Source: Diospyros lotus (taxonomy: Eukaryota; Streptophyta; Magnoliopsida; Ericales; Ebenaceae). Taken from it: a stretch of 64,000 nucleotides of DNA. The stretch is from assembly GCF_014633365.1 (NCBI RefSeq), contig NC_068343.1, positions 27,869,307 through 27,933,306 of the forward strand, read 5' to 3'. The notes beneath the pieces were generated by a model. The model saw nothing but the letters and a program-made list of their open reading frames with translations, ran no database searches and had not been told where the DNA came from. Shown here one piece after another: positions 46,431 to 56,367 of this stretch. A program made the translations under genes and the position numbers. Positions within the stretch are counted from its first letter, which is position 1. Each line of letters starts with the position of its first letter.

Positions 46431-48190
46431 CCATAGAATTCCCGAGCGTCCACCTAAGGGTGTTTCGGTCATTTTGGCTCATAGGGGAATTTCGATAATT
46501 AGTTGCCTAGGGGTATTTTGGTCATTTGGCCTAGGTGAGTGAATCCCAAAAGTGGTCCCAAGCCCGAATTTTCAATCCTTAGAAGAATTGTGGTTGAATG
46601 GCGAAGAAATTATTTAAATCAGAGAGCAAATGAGTAATATAGAAGTTAAGTGGGAAAAAAGTGTAATTAAGCAAAGTTAGGGAGGGCCTATATAAAGGGA
46701 GAAGGCCCACTGTTCATCTCCATCTCTCTCTCTTCCGCGTTTTTCTCTCTCGTGCTATCTGTCGAAATCTCTTCAAGAGAGATTTCCTCTCTCGGAAAGG
46801 ATTTTCTCCTCTCGGTAGCACCTCTTCGAGAGGCTCAAGCCTCTTGGAGATGATTCTTTTTCTCTTGGTGTCCCCTTGTGGAAAGCCCTCTGAAGTTGCG
46901 GCTTTCTCTCGGCAGAGTAGGGCCATCATTTGATGGCCATGGCAGCTCTCTCCAAGAGAGCTGCATCATGTCAACAATGCAGTAGCTTGTCACTGCAACT
47001 CCTTCATTCAGCAGTGTTCTCTCGGAAAGGTTCGGGTCTCCATAAAGTTACCTCCGCAAGGCATTGCCAATTGTAGTGGCCAAAAAAAAATCACGACAAT
47101 AGAATTTGTAAAGAAGGAAAGTTGGAGCCGAGGTAGAGCGAGGTTGACAACTGGCAGGGAGTCTACCGGTGGAGATAGTCATCGGGTGGCTCGATCCTCG
47201 ATGTACTGACCAGGGTCTTAGACGAACCTCTAAGGGCACATTCGGTATCGCTCGAGATTGGCCTTCTGTGTGCTTGGGACATATCTACATTCAAAGGCAC
47301 AAGTTAGAAGGCACGCAGGGATTCCTTACCCGCGTATGCCCTCCGATGCTTAAGTTAGTACCAATAGGAGAGAGGAACCGTATACATATAGAGCATGCTA
47401 TTATTGAATAGGAGATAATTATACCTTTCCTGATGAGAGAGGGTCGATCATGATACTTTTACGGGGTGCCAGGGATAGGCATGTAATTAGTAGCACTTAG
47501 ATAGGCTTGAGAAGAATCCCCCCCGGAGGCTGGACAACCTAAGGGGGCCTCCGGGAGAAGGTGGGCCTCACGGCGGGCTGTCGAAACAGGGTCTCGACCC
47601 CTAAGGGAATGCCCGGGCACAGCCCCGAGCTTGGCGAGAGGTGCCTCTTGGATTTGCTTAGTTCTGTACATGGGTATATGCAGACTAGGTAAGGTGCTTT
47701 CCATAAGGAAGTTTAATGGGAAGCTAGGGGAGATAAAATAATACAACAGGGGGGGCCACTAGGCACTAGGAGACTATAAGGGCCTTTGACCATTCTAATA
47801 ACAAACCCCACCCTTAAGCCATCCCTCTAGTCTCCTGTTGGCACGCACACATTCATATACATATATATGCCTTGCACATAGAAAGCCCATGAGAGAATAC
47901 ATGCCATACGTATATAAATATATGACAAAAGGGTTGTGCCCACAATGCACTTGGGAGACATACCTTGCTATATATAAGGCTTAGAATATTATAGACTATA
48001 GGCTGCTCATAACTCTCTGGTTGCAACACCTACGGAGACTCTTTCGTTATAGGTTGCTGGAAGAAGAACCATCTCGTTGGAAGGGCCGAATCAGAGCTCG
48101 TGGGAAGGAACCTCTCGGGGACGAGCTTCTCTCCGAGAGCAGAAACAGAGAGCTCTCGGCAAGATGTCTCTCCAAGGGACCTCGCCTATA
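46431..48190 (+). repeat. Tat-like LTR and leader region
   Basis: Non-coding sequence leading to the PBS at 48193. Two TATA-like sites with promoter-like spacing: CTATATAAAGGG (near 46689, followed by CT-rich leader) and GCTATATATAAGG (near 47968). Words of the type TCTCTCGGA/CTCTTGGAGA recur at 46740-47040 and 48090-48170. The 5' start of the LTR was not found. A GC-rich block lies at 47515-47660. Confidence 0.5.
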
Positions 48191-48192
48191 AT

Positions 48193-48209
48193 TGGCGCCT
48201 TCTGTGGGA
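48193..48209 (+). promoter_or_regulatory. Primer-binding site of a Tat-like element
   Basis: TGGCGCCTTCTGTGGGA is close to the TGGCGCCGTCTGTGGGA site typical of Tat-lineage Ty3 elements and lies just before a purine-rich coding-like region. Confidence 0.75.
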
Positions 48210-50129
48210 AACGAACAAGAAGCTAAAATCTACGAGGAAGACAACCAAGTCTGCCAAGCATCAGATATTAGTTGGGTAATACAAGAAGAACCAGCACACC
48301 TCGTCTGGGGGGCTTGCCTATCGATTGAGCTCCTTAGTATGAAGTTGTCAAAGATCGAGCGTGGGCTTCCAGAAACCTTCAGTGGCCCCAGGACGAAGTC
48401 CTCCAGTGATCGCAGTCATCCCATAGTCATTGATCAGGCGTTAGCAACTATTTTGCTCAGTAAACGCAAGGAATCAAGGAAAGACCATGATGCTTTTAGA
48501 GCATAACCAGATTGTTAGAGAGAGCTCGTCTACATTGCCAGAAAGAGAATCATGATTGTTTCTTTCAAACCGTCATTGCCTATACCGGCACATTGAGGGT
48601 CTTTTAGAGGCCTGAGCTGGCGTCACTTGAATATTCCCCTACGAGTATGCAGTTAAGGGAGAGATACTCGAGAAGCTCAAGAGGGCATGAAAAATCGTCA
48701 TTTAAAGAAATGAGATGCCAAAGATACGACTCCAAGAAGGAATAAAGAGTCGACTTAAGGTATGCGACGAATGCTAGACACCCATGGGCAGTCCAGTATA
48801 GAACCTTTGAAGTGAGGAGCTCGTCTCCCGCTTCAGAGGTATGAAGATCTATGAGTGGACCCTCGTCTAGGCCAAAGAGAATTTCTCTATGGTAGTGGGT
48901 GATAAAAACAAAATTAATTATGGACCCAAATACGACAAATCCGCCATAAGGATGTGGTGGTAACATTTGATATCCAAGCCCTACCTCTAGTTGGGAAGGC
49001 TTAAGGTGGTTCAAGATTTTTCGAAGAGGAAAAAGCTATTGAGGTCCCCTGAAGTAAAGTATGAAAGCAGTACTGAGGAGTCATTGATTCTGTTCACTGT
49101 AACGAATCACGAAATTTTACGCCGCCAAGATAAAGGGAACAAAGCTTTTTAGCATGGAAGACATGAAAAGACAATGAAACATTATAGTGCGGCTGCTTCA
49201 ACCAATGCTAAGTTTCAGCCTTCATAGCTATCTGCCTTTGTAAGCATGCTGCTACATATCAAGCTCGAACCCAATTGCCGATACCATCGCAGATTGTAGT
49301 CTAGCCATAACTCTTGGCAGAAGTCTCGAAGGCAGTTTCTAGAAGAGCTACTTTACTTGAGGCAGTATTCTAACCACTCTAAGGACACTACTGTGGAAGC
49401 TCTCAACCCGTTCTTGGCCAGCGATCTTCCTGATAAATTTGATCATTCGGGCTAACAGACATTTTGGGAAAATGGAGGCTTTAAGTATTCTCAACGCTCT
49501 GAGCACATCCAGTCCGAGCTGCGAGAAATTAATAGGAGATATTTGAAGTGCGCCATGAACGAAGTGAAATCAAATTGATCAATAGACTAACCGAAAGAAA
49601 TCAGATCAGTCTGAATTTGGCAAGCCAAGGCCATGATGCGACCACTGATATGGGCAAAAACCAATGTGTGAAGAACAGCCACTTCAGTACGACCATGGTG
49701 ATGAAGGCAATTGAAACAAGGACAACCAGAGAAAGGATGATGTGTTGGATGACCCTAAGAAAAGAGCAGAGTAAATACTTAAGAGTGAACCTGTGAATTC
49801 TCGGTAGGCGAAAATGTGGCAAGGAAGTCTGCGATGGATTCTAAGTGAACAGGGTGTTAGCGTCACAAGAAGGCATGTGATGGTCTCTTCACCATCCTTA
49901 TCGTAACACTCAAGCATCTCGTAAGAAGCATCCCTACTTGCTCACCAACTCCCTTCCTCGCAAACATGCTTGTCCAAGATAAAAAATGTGCTACACAAAT
50001 GAAGATATGGAATCCTCTTGGTGAGAAAAGGAAGAGGTAGGTCCAAGCTGTAAAGAGAAATTACTCGGATCCATTCATAGAAGAGGAGGCTAATGGGGCA
50101 CCCAATTAGATCTTCTTTGAACAAACAAG
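48210..50129 (+). pseudogene. Degraded internal region of the Tat-like element
   Basis: Purine-rich, codon-like sequence with no ORF above about 136 codons and no zinc knuckle, protease or RT motif that I can recognise. Its position after the PBS suggests a decayed gag. It ends where the AthB LTR remnant begins. Function not assigned. Confidence 0.4.
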
Positions 50130-50345
50130 ATAAATAATTATTTGCATTATATATTATTACAGGATGAAGCAAGGAAGCTGTCTTCTACAATTAATTAGGG
50201 GCATAAATCGAAGACGTTGGATTACCCATTATTGTTGCTCAAAATCATGGGCCAACTATGGAGTTTAGAGGATGTTTCAAGTGCACTTGGCTCAACAATC
50301 AAATAGAATCCAACATAAGAAAGGCCCAAACCCAAACTCAAACAC
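50130..50345 (+). repeat. AthB 5' LTR remnant fused to gag
   Basis: Nearly identical to 58923-59130 of the 3' LTR, then switches to gag sequence within a shared CCCAAACCCAAACTCAA-like repeat. The first 78 LTR bases and all LTR sequence after the repeat, plus PBS and gag N-terminus, are missing. Confidence 0.85.
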
Positions 50346-50913
50346 CTACCATCCAAATTCTAGGAACCACCCAAATTTCTCTTGGAGAAATGACTCAGCA
50401 CCTCAGCCACACCAACCATTTCCCTCACAACCACAGCCACAACCTCAGCCACAGCCCTACCAGCCTAACCAAGGACCATCTGGCTCATATCAGCCACCGC
50501 ATAAGAGATCCCTAGAGGATACTCTACAACAATTTATGCAAGGGCAGATAGGGAACAATGCTCAGGTAGCAAAATTCCAAGAGCAAACAAATAGGGCAAT
50601 TGAGGATATGAGGAGTCAGCTAACCAAGCTAACTCAAACTTTGACTGTGAGAGAACCTGGGAAATTCCCTTCTCAACCAAATCCCAACCCCATGAGGCAA
50701 ACAAATCAAGTGGAATCATCAAATAGTGGGAACTATAATCATGAGCAGGTGCAAGCAGTCACTGTCCTTAGGAATGGAAAAATAATTGACAAACCAGATG
50801 ACCCTAGGACAAACCAACCTAATGCACAAGAAGAAGAACAAAATGAAAATATAAAAAATGACAATGCTCCAGCTTTGGAGGAAAAACTTGAAAACAAAAA
50901 AAAAGGAAGATAA
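50272..50913 (+). CDS. AthB gag, LTR-fused, C-terminal part
   Basis: 213 codons; the ATG lies in LTR sequence, so the first 20 or so residues are not natural gag. Then NPNSNTYHPNSRNHPNFSWRND (the Athila gag signature near NHPNFSW), a Pro/Gln-rich linker (QPQPQPQPQPYQPNQ), a coiled-coil-like LEDTLQQFMQGQ...KFQEQTNRAIEDMRSQLTKL, and a segment ending VTVLRNGKIIDKP. The frame ends after an A9 run (50897-50905) and continues in the next frame from 50858. Capsid role is inferred from the family. Confidence 0.85.
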   Translation: MFQVHLAQQSNRIQHKKGPNPNSNTYHPNSRNHPNFSWRNDSAPQPHQPFPSQPQPQPQPQPYQPNQGPSGSYQPPHKRSLEDTLQQFMQGQIGNNAQVAKFQEQTNRAIEDMRSQLTKLTQTLTVREPGKFPSQPNPNPMRQTNQVESSNSGNYNHEQVQAVTVLRNGKIIDKPDDPRTNQPNAQEEEQNENIKNDNAPALEEKLENKKKGR

Positions 50914-51754
50914 AGAAAAAAATAAGGTGGAAGAATTCAAGAGCAACCCTGCACCACCATTCCCTCAAAGACTTACTCAAACAAAGAGGGAAAAACAAAA
51001 TGCTGATATTTATGAAGTGTTCAAGCAGGTGAGGATTAACATTCCTCTACTTGATGCAATCAAACAGACACCATCTTATGCAAAATTCTTAAAAGACTTG
51101 TGTACTGTTAAAAGAAAGATCAACATCAAGGAGAAAGAATTCTTAACCGAACAGGTGAGTTCCATCCTGCAACTTAAAACACCTCCTAAGTACAAAGACC
51201 CTGGTAGCCCAACCATTTCTTGCATAATTGGAAGCCAGAGGGTGGACCAAGCACTCTTAGATCTAGGAGCAAGTGTCAATTTGCTTCCTTATAGTGTATA
51301 TCAGCAACTGAGCTTAGGAGAACTCAAGCCAACAAGAGTTACCCTACAGCTTGCTGATAGGTCAATCAAAGTCCCCAGGGGGATAGTGGAGGATGTATTA
51401 GTGCAGGTGGACAAATTTTACTTCCCTGTTGATTTTATAGTCTTGGACACACAACCCCATCAAGGCCCTCAACCTCCTGTTCCAGTCATTCTTGGTAGAC
51501 CATTCCTAGTAACTTCAAATGCCATAATTAATTGTAGGAATGGAATACTTAAGTTATCATTTGGAAACATGACTGTAGAGATGAATATCTTTAGAGTTTC
51601 CAAACAACAAATAGCTGAGAATGAGGTGGAAGAAGTAGATTTGGTTCAAACATTAGCTGAGGACTATTTTGCAAAAGAATTTTTGAACAAATCTATGGAA
51701 GAAGATCAAGAAGAGAGAGAGTTAAAAGAATTAGAGAACACTAAGGAGGAATAA
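50858..51754 (+). CDS. AthB gag C-terminus and protease
   Basis: 298 codons continuing gag after a one-base shift in the A run. IYEVFKQVRINIPLLDAIKQTPSYAKFLKDLC is conserved Athila gag/spacer. The retropepsin follows: LLDLGASVNLLPYSVY (DLG is the usual Athila active-site form), IVEDVLVQVDKFYFPVDFIVLD and VILGRPFL. TAA at 51752-51754 stops it, but the same frame continues into RT at 51755. The A-run shift could be a sequencing or replication slip, or less likely a programmed frameshift. Confidence 0.9.
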   Translation: MTMLQLWRKNLKTKKKEDKEKNKVEEFKSNPAPPFPQRLTQTKREKQNADIYEVFKQVRINIPLLDAIKQTPSYAKFLKDLCTVKRKINIKEKEFLTEQVSSILQLKTPPKYKDPGSPTISCIIGSQRVDQALLDLGASVNLLPYSVYQQLSLGELKPTRVTLQLADRSIKVPRGIVEDVLVQVDKFYFPVDFIVLDTQPHQGPQPPVPVILGRPFLVTSNAIINCRNGILKLSFGNMTVEMNIFRVSKQQIAENEVEEVDLVQTLAEDYFAKEFLNKSMEEDQEERELKELENTKEE

Positions 51755-52517
51755 GCAATGCCTGTGGCTCAATGGATTCCCAAATCAGAACCATTGGGTT
51801 CTCTGAACAATGAGGAGTCACAATCTGATAATACCTCACCCACACCTGAAATGAAACCTTTGCCAAGTGAGTTAAAATATGCATTTCTAGGTGATGAGAA
51901 CACACTCCCCGTAGTCATCTCTTCAAGTTTGACATCCCAACAGGAAATTCAACTGATAAACATTCTGAGAGCTCATAAAAAAGCCTTAGGTTGGACCATC
52001 TCAGACTTGCATGGAATTAGTCCTTTGACTTGCACTCATAGGATATTTCTAGAGGAGGATGCTAAACCTGTTAGGCAAATGCAGAGGAGACTCAATCCTA
52101 ACATGAAAGAGGTGGTTAGGAAAGAAGTGCTAAAGTTGCTGGATGCGGGTATTATATACCCCATCTCTGATTCAAAGTGGGTCAGCCCCACTCAAGTGGT
52201 CCCAAAAAGGTCTGGAGTCACAGTGGTGAGAAATGAAAAGAATGAGTTGATCCCTACTCGCATCCAAACCGGATGGAGAGTGTGCATTGATTACAGAAAA
52301 CTCAATGCAATGACTAGAAAAGACCATTTTCCATTGCCATTCTTGGACCAAGTCCTTGAAAGAATAGCTGGACAAGCATTCTATTGTTTCCTTGATGGTT
52401 ATTCAGGATATAACCAGATTGACATTTCCCTAGAGGACCAGGAAAAGACCACTTTCACATGTCCATTTGGGACATTTGCTTATAGACGTATGCCTTTTGG
52501 ACTATGCAATGCCCCTG
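51755..52517 (+). CDS. AthB reverse transcriptase, first part
   Basis: From the stop at 51754 to a frameshift near 52515; reading in this frame stops at 52537. Contains [107 protein letters not shown] and [12 protein letters not shown]. These are the fingers and palm of an Athila RT. The next motif (FQRCMMSIF) lies in another frame. Confidence 0.92.
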
Positions 52518-53523
52518 CACCTCCCAAAGGTGTGTGATGAGTATTTTTAGTGAGATGACAGAACACATTGTGGAGGTTTTTATGGATGATTTCTCTGTCT
52601 ATGGAGCTAGTTTTGAGGCATGTTTAGAGAATTTAGAGAGAGTTCTAGCTCGTTGTAAAGAAACCCACCTTGTGCTTAACTGGGAAAAATGTCATTTCAT
52701 GGTCAAACAAGGTATAGTCCTAGGGCATATTGTCTTTGCTAAGGGAATGGAGGTGGACAAAGCCAAAGTTGAAGCCATCCAAAAATTACCAGTCCCTAAG
52801 AGTGTTAAGGACATCAGGTCTTTCCTTGGGCATGCTGGGTTCTATAGGAGATTCATAGCATCTTTTAGCAGCATAGCCCGGCCTCTGTGTAATTTGCTCT
52901 CCCAGGATGTCCCATTTGAGTGGACATCATCTTGTCAAACCTCTTTTGAGAGGTTAAGAAATGCTCTCATCTCAGTCCCCATTATTCAACCACTAGATTG
53001 GTCATTGCCCTTTGAACTCATGTGTGATGCAAGTGATTATGCTATAGGAGCAGTCCTAGGGCAAAGAAAAGATAAAAAACCTTATGTCATCTACTATGCC
53101 AGTAAAACCCTCAATGAAGCCCAAAAGAATTACACAACAACTGAGAAGGAACAATTGACAGTAGTTTTTGCATTAGAGAAGTTCAGATCATATCTGGTGG
53201 GGTCATTGGTCATTGTTTTCACTGACCATGCTGCTTTGAAATACTTGCTCACCAAACAAGATGCCAAACCGCGTCTTATTAGGTGGATTTTGTTACTCCA
53301 AGAATTCAACATAGAAATCAAAGATAAAAAGGGAGTAGAAAATGTGGTGGCAGACCATTTGTCTAGACTTCCATGCCAAGACCTTAATCTAGACAAGGAA
53401 CCAATCAGGGACACCTTTCCAGATGAACAACTCTTCCTTATCAATGATACCTCAACCTCTGTTACACCATGGTATGCAGATCTGGCCAACTATCTAGCCA
53501 CCGGTCTAATTCCAAATCATTGA
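52504..53523 (+). CDS. AthB reverse transcriptase second part and RNase H
   Basis: Begins [11 protein letters not shown] after the frameshift and carries the catalytic [10 protein letters not shown], then [22 protein letters not shown] and RNase [40 protein letters not shown] and [22 protein letters not shown], ending [11 protein letters not shown] at 53521-53523 interrupts the linker to integrase in frame. Catalytic Asp residues are kept. Confidence 0.92.
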   Translation: MQCPCTSQRCVMSIFSEMTEHIVEVFMDDFSVYGASFEACLENLERVLARCKETHLVLNWEKCHFMVKQGIVLGHIVFAKGMEVDKAKVEAIQKLPVPKSVKDIRSFLGHAGFYRRFIASFSSIARPLCNLLSQDVPFEWTSSCQTSFERLRNALISVPIIQPLDWSLPFELMCDASDYAIGAVLGQRKDKKPYVIYYASKTLNEAQKNYTTTEKEQLTVVFALEKFRSYLVGSLVIVFTDHAALKYLLTKQDAKPRLIRWILLLQEFNIEIKDKKGVENVVADHLSRLPCQDLNLDKEPIRDTFPDEQLFLINDTSTSVTPWYADLANYLATGLIPNH

Positions 53524-54780
53524 ACCAAGCTAGATAAACAAAAATTCTTTAGGAAGGTTAGGACTTATTTCTGGGATGACCCTTACTTGTTTAAGTATTG
53601 TGCTAACCAAATTTTAAGAAGGTGCATCCCCGAGCATGAGCAACAGAGTGTTTTGAATTTTTGTCATACTCTTGCTTGTGGAGGTCATTTCTCCACAAGA
53701 AAAACATTGGCCAAGATCTTACAAAGTGGATTCTTTTGGCCTACCATGTTTAGAGATGTGCATCAGTTCTGTAGTTCATGTGATAGATGCCAAAGGCTAG
53801 GAAGCCTAACCAAGAGGAATATGATGCCCTTGCAACCCATTCAGGTGTTAGAAATTTTTGATTGTTGGGGAATAGACTTCATGGGACCATTTGTTAATTC
53901 AGGTGGACACGAGTACATCTTATTAGCTGTTGACTATGTGTCCAAGTGGGTAGAAGCAATCCCAACAAGAACAAACGATCATCGAGTTGTAATGAAGTTT
54001 TTGAAAGAAAATATTTTTAGTAGGTTTGGAATGCCTAGGGCCATCATAAGTGATGGAGGTTCTCATTTCTGCAACAAACCAGTGGCTGAATTAATGAGAA
54101 AATATGGAGTAATCCACAAGGTTGCAACCCCATATCACCCTCAAACCAATGGCCAAGCTGAATTGGCCAATAGGGAGATAAAAAGGATTTTAGAGAAAAT
54201 AGTCAATTCTAATCGCAAGGATTGGTCCTTGAGGTTGATTGATGCACTTTGGGCTTATAGAACTGCTTACAAGACCATTCTAGGCATGTCTCCCTACAGG
54301 TTGGTATATGGCAAGCCATGTCATTTGCCAGTTAAAATAGAGCACAAAGCCTACTGGGCCATTAGGAAGATTAATGAGGAATCAACAGAAGTGAGCCTTA
54401 ATAGGAAATTGCAACTTAATGAACTTGAAGAACTTAGGGATGAGGCATTTGAAAATGCCAAATTGTCTAAGTTGCATATGAAAAAGTTGCATGACCAACA
54501 CATCAACAGAAAAAATTTTCATGTTGGTCAGCAGGTGCTTCTCTACAACTCAAGGCTTCATTTGTTCCCAGAGAAGTTGAGATCAAAATGGACAGGACCC
54601 TATACAATCAAAACCATATCAGAATATGGGGCAATAGAAATTGAAATCAAAGAGTCTGGACAATGTTTTAAAGTGAATGGTCAAAGGCTAAAACCATATC
54701 TAGGCATAGCTGAGAAAGATCTTGTTGAAGGAAATGAAGAGATGGTGGAGTTGGGTGATCCACCATCAGTGGTTGAGTGA
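53524..54780 (+). CDS. AthB integrase
   Basis: Same frame after the TGA; first Met at 53587 gives 397 codons. Zinc domain HTLACGGH...CSSCDRC (from the Met: His27, His34, Cys65, Cys68). Catalytic Asp97 (WGIDFMGPF), Asp156 (IISDGGSHF) and Glu192 ([13 protein letters not shown]). C-terminal [26 protein letters not shown] and [19 protein letters not shown]. It inserts element cDNA into host DNA. Ends with TGA at 54778-54780 at the natural end of pol. Confidence 0.94.
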   Translation, partial: TKLDKQKFFRKVRTYFWDDPYLFKYCANQILRRCIPEHEQQSVLNFCHTLACGGHFSTRKTLAKILQSGFFWPTMFRDVHQFCSSCDRCQRLGSLTKRNMMPLQPIQVLEIFDCWGIDFMGPFVNSGGHEYILLAVDYVSKWVEAIPTRTNDHRVVMKFLKENIFSRFGMPRAIISDGGSHFCNKPVAELMRKYGVIHKVATPYHPQTNGQAELANREIKRILEKIVNSNRKDWSLRLIDALWAYRTAYKTILGMSPYRLVYGKPCHLPVKIEHKAYWAIRKINEESTEVSLNRKLQLNELEELRDEAFENAKLSKLHMKKLHDQHINRKNFHVGQQVLLYNSRLHLFPEKLRSKWTGPYTIKTISEYGAIEIEIKESGQCFKVNGQRLKPYLGIAEKDLVEGNEEMVELGDPPSVVE

Positions 54781-55654
54781 CCTTTAGGAACACATTCGTC
54801 TGGGAATCTGACGTTAAAAGACCACCTTTTCATTTAGGTTAAATGGATGTTTCTAGATTTGAAAAAAATATATATATAATAAAAAAAAAGTATATAAAAA
54901 TTTGTTTCTTTTCTGCATTACTTAAATAGTGTTTCTCTGTGTGCAGTCTAAATAAAAATTTTTGCATACGAGTTCATGCATTGAAGATCGCCAGGTATGC
55001 CTATCTTCTATCATTTTATTGCTGATTGAGGACAATGCGCAATTTAAGTTGGGGGGTAAGGTGTACTTAGGCATTTATTGGTGTTTGAATTTAATCTATT
55101 GTGCAAATAATTTTGTTTGACTCGATAATAATGCTTTGTGTGGTATATATGATTTTATTAAGCACCTAAAAAAAATTTAACTAACCCAAAAATTAAAATA
55201 AATAAATAAATAAATAAAAATAAAAATAAAAACTAAAATATATATATATATTTAAAAAAAACAAAAAAAATATATATATATAAAAAAAAATTGAATTGAG
55301 AGAGACAGAATTGGCGCTGGTGGCGGCCATTTTTTTCGGGCAGTGCAATCACACTGTCCTATAAAGGAAGAGGCGCACTGCCAAATGTTGAAAAATGAGG
55401 CACCGAGCATTGAAAAAAAGAGACGCGCCTGACCCTACAATTATGGCGTGCCTCGAGCCAAGTATAGAATAGTGACACCCATTGCTCTATAAGAGACTCC
55501 ATATCTGTATGAGCCAAACCGCACTTCTACAAACAAGCTCAGTTTCCTCTCTTTCGTGTTGTTCTTCGATCAGGTATTTTCGTTCATTTTGTAAGATTAT
55601 AGTTTCTACTTTTCTCTTATTATAGTTGTCTTCTGATTTAAAAAAAAAAAAAAA
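54781..55654 (+). other. AthB spacer after pol: splice-donor-like site, internal PPT, poly-A-rich leader
   Basis: Holds CCAG|GTATGCC (GT at 54995), a strong plant donor match, then TTTAAGTTGGGGGGTAAGG (55043-55061), a PPT-like tract, A/T low-complexity sequence (55185-55290), a CAG|GTATTTT (GT at 55574) with acceptor-like TTATTATAG at 55617-55625, and a run of 15 A directly before the ATG of the next ORF. In Athila relatives this place precedes an env-like gene expressed from a spliced RNA; here that is inference. Confidence 0.65.
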
Positions 55655-56200
55655 ATGGATCTTCAACTATCAAAAATCCGCAAGTACTATCCATCTCTCC
55701 CAATGAATGATTTGAAACAAATTTATATTGGTAGGTGTGAAAGACTTAGGATATTGATGCATTATAACATCCCTGAAGATATTCGTTGGCTGATCGAAGC
55801 AAAAGTTCGATTAGTTGGCGAAACTTCACCTAGTTTTAAGCACTTCCCGGGCTTAGGGAAGAGTAGTTTTGCGAAGAAAAGAAGAGCTAAAAGAGTGAAT
55901 GGTTGTCACAAGTGTGCTCATTGGACCTGTAACACTCGATGCAAATCTGTGGGGTTTACGTCTGTAAATCGAGAAGATAAAATTAGTTTCATAAAGGATG
56001 GACTGAGTAAGGAGTCATTGGATGATATCCGATTGACTCTTGAGACGCATCCATGTGGAATAGTGCAAAGAGAACTTCTTGCTTTATGGACCCAGTTCAT
56101 AAGTGACCACCAACGCTATAGTCTTGGGAATCTGACTAAAAATGACCCTGTTTGCCAATCTATAAGAAAATTGGATGGGAAACTTATCCTCGCTTCATAG
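55655..56200 (+). CDS. Basic cysteine-rich protein, carlavirus NABP-like layout
   Basis: 181 codons, ATG to TAG, uninterrupted. Residues 1-70 are helical-looking and Leu/Ile-rich. A basic stretch SSFAKKRRAKR (70-80) runs directly into a cysteine cluster, Cys84-x2-Cys87-x4-Cys92-x3-Cys96 with His85 and His89 nearby, able to bind zinc. Then FIKDGLSKESL and an acidic-basic tail to residue 181. The order Arg/Lys block, short C-x2-C finger, then a hydrophobic FI-x2-G segment recalls the small nucleic-acid-binding proteins of carlaviruses, which act on RNA silencing and host transcription. That link is recalled resemblance, not alignment. It lies 167 bases before the LOG ORF on the same strand. It could instead be an unrelated host zinc-finger protein or a divergent env-like product. 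Confidence 0.6.
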   Translation: MDLQLSKIRKYYPSLPMNDLKQIYIGRCERLRILMHYNIPEDIRWLIEAKVRLVGETSPSFKHFPGLGKSSFAKKRRAKRVNGCHKCAHWTCNTRCKSVGFTSVNREDKISFIKDGLSKESLDDIRLTLETHPCGIVQRELLALWTQFISDHQRYSLGNLTKNDPVCQSIRKLDGKLILAS

Positions 56201-56367
56201 AAAGTGTTTAAGCCGTTTCTGGACGTAAAACCAGAGGAAGATGTGAGCCACAATCACAACTACTTGTACATACGCATGATTTTTGTTTGTATTTATTTCT
56301 TGTTGAATTGTTGTATAGCTACTTTTGATTGCCAAACCTCTTTCCAGGGCATACAAAAGAAACAAAC
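56201..56367 (+). other. Gap between accessory ORFs with an acceptor-like site
   Basis: Contains a pyrimidine-rich stretch ending CCTCTTTCCAG|GG near 56348, a good 3' splice-site match 20 bases before the ATG of the LOG ORF. It could let the LOG ORF be reached from the donor-like site at 54995. No other feature seen. Confidence 0.45.

Noticed and set aside
46714..46929. Minus-strand basic protein gene
   Set aside because: It is the antisense of a CT-rich leader after a TATA box; composition explains the frame.
48192..48506. Functional gag of the Tat-like element
   Set aside because: The frame starts inside the PBS, no gag motif is visible and stops follow; degraded at best.
56329..56367. 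Longer LOG start at 56329
   Set aside because: That codon is TTG; the first ATG is at 56368 and matches normal LOG N-terminal spacing.
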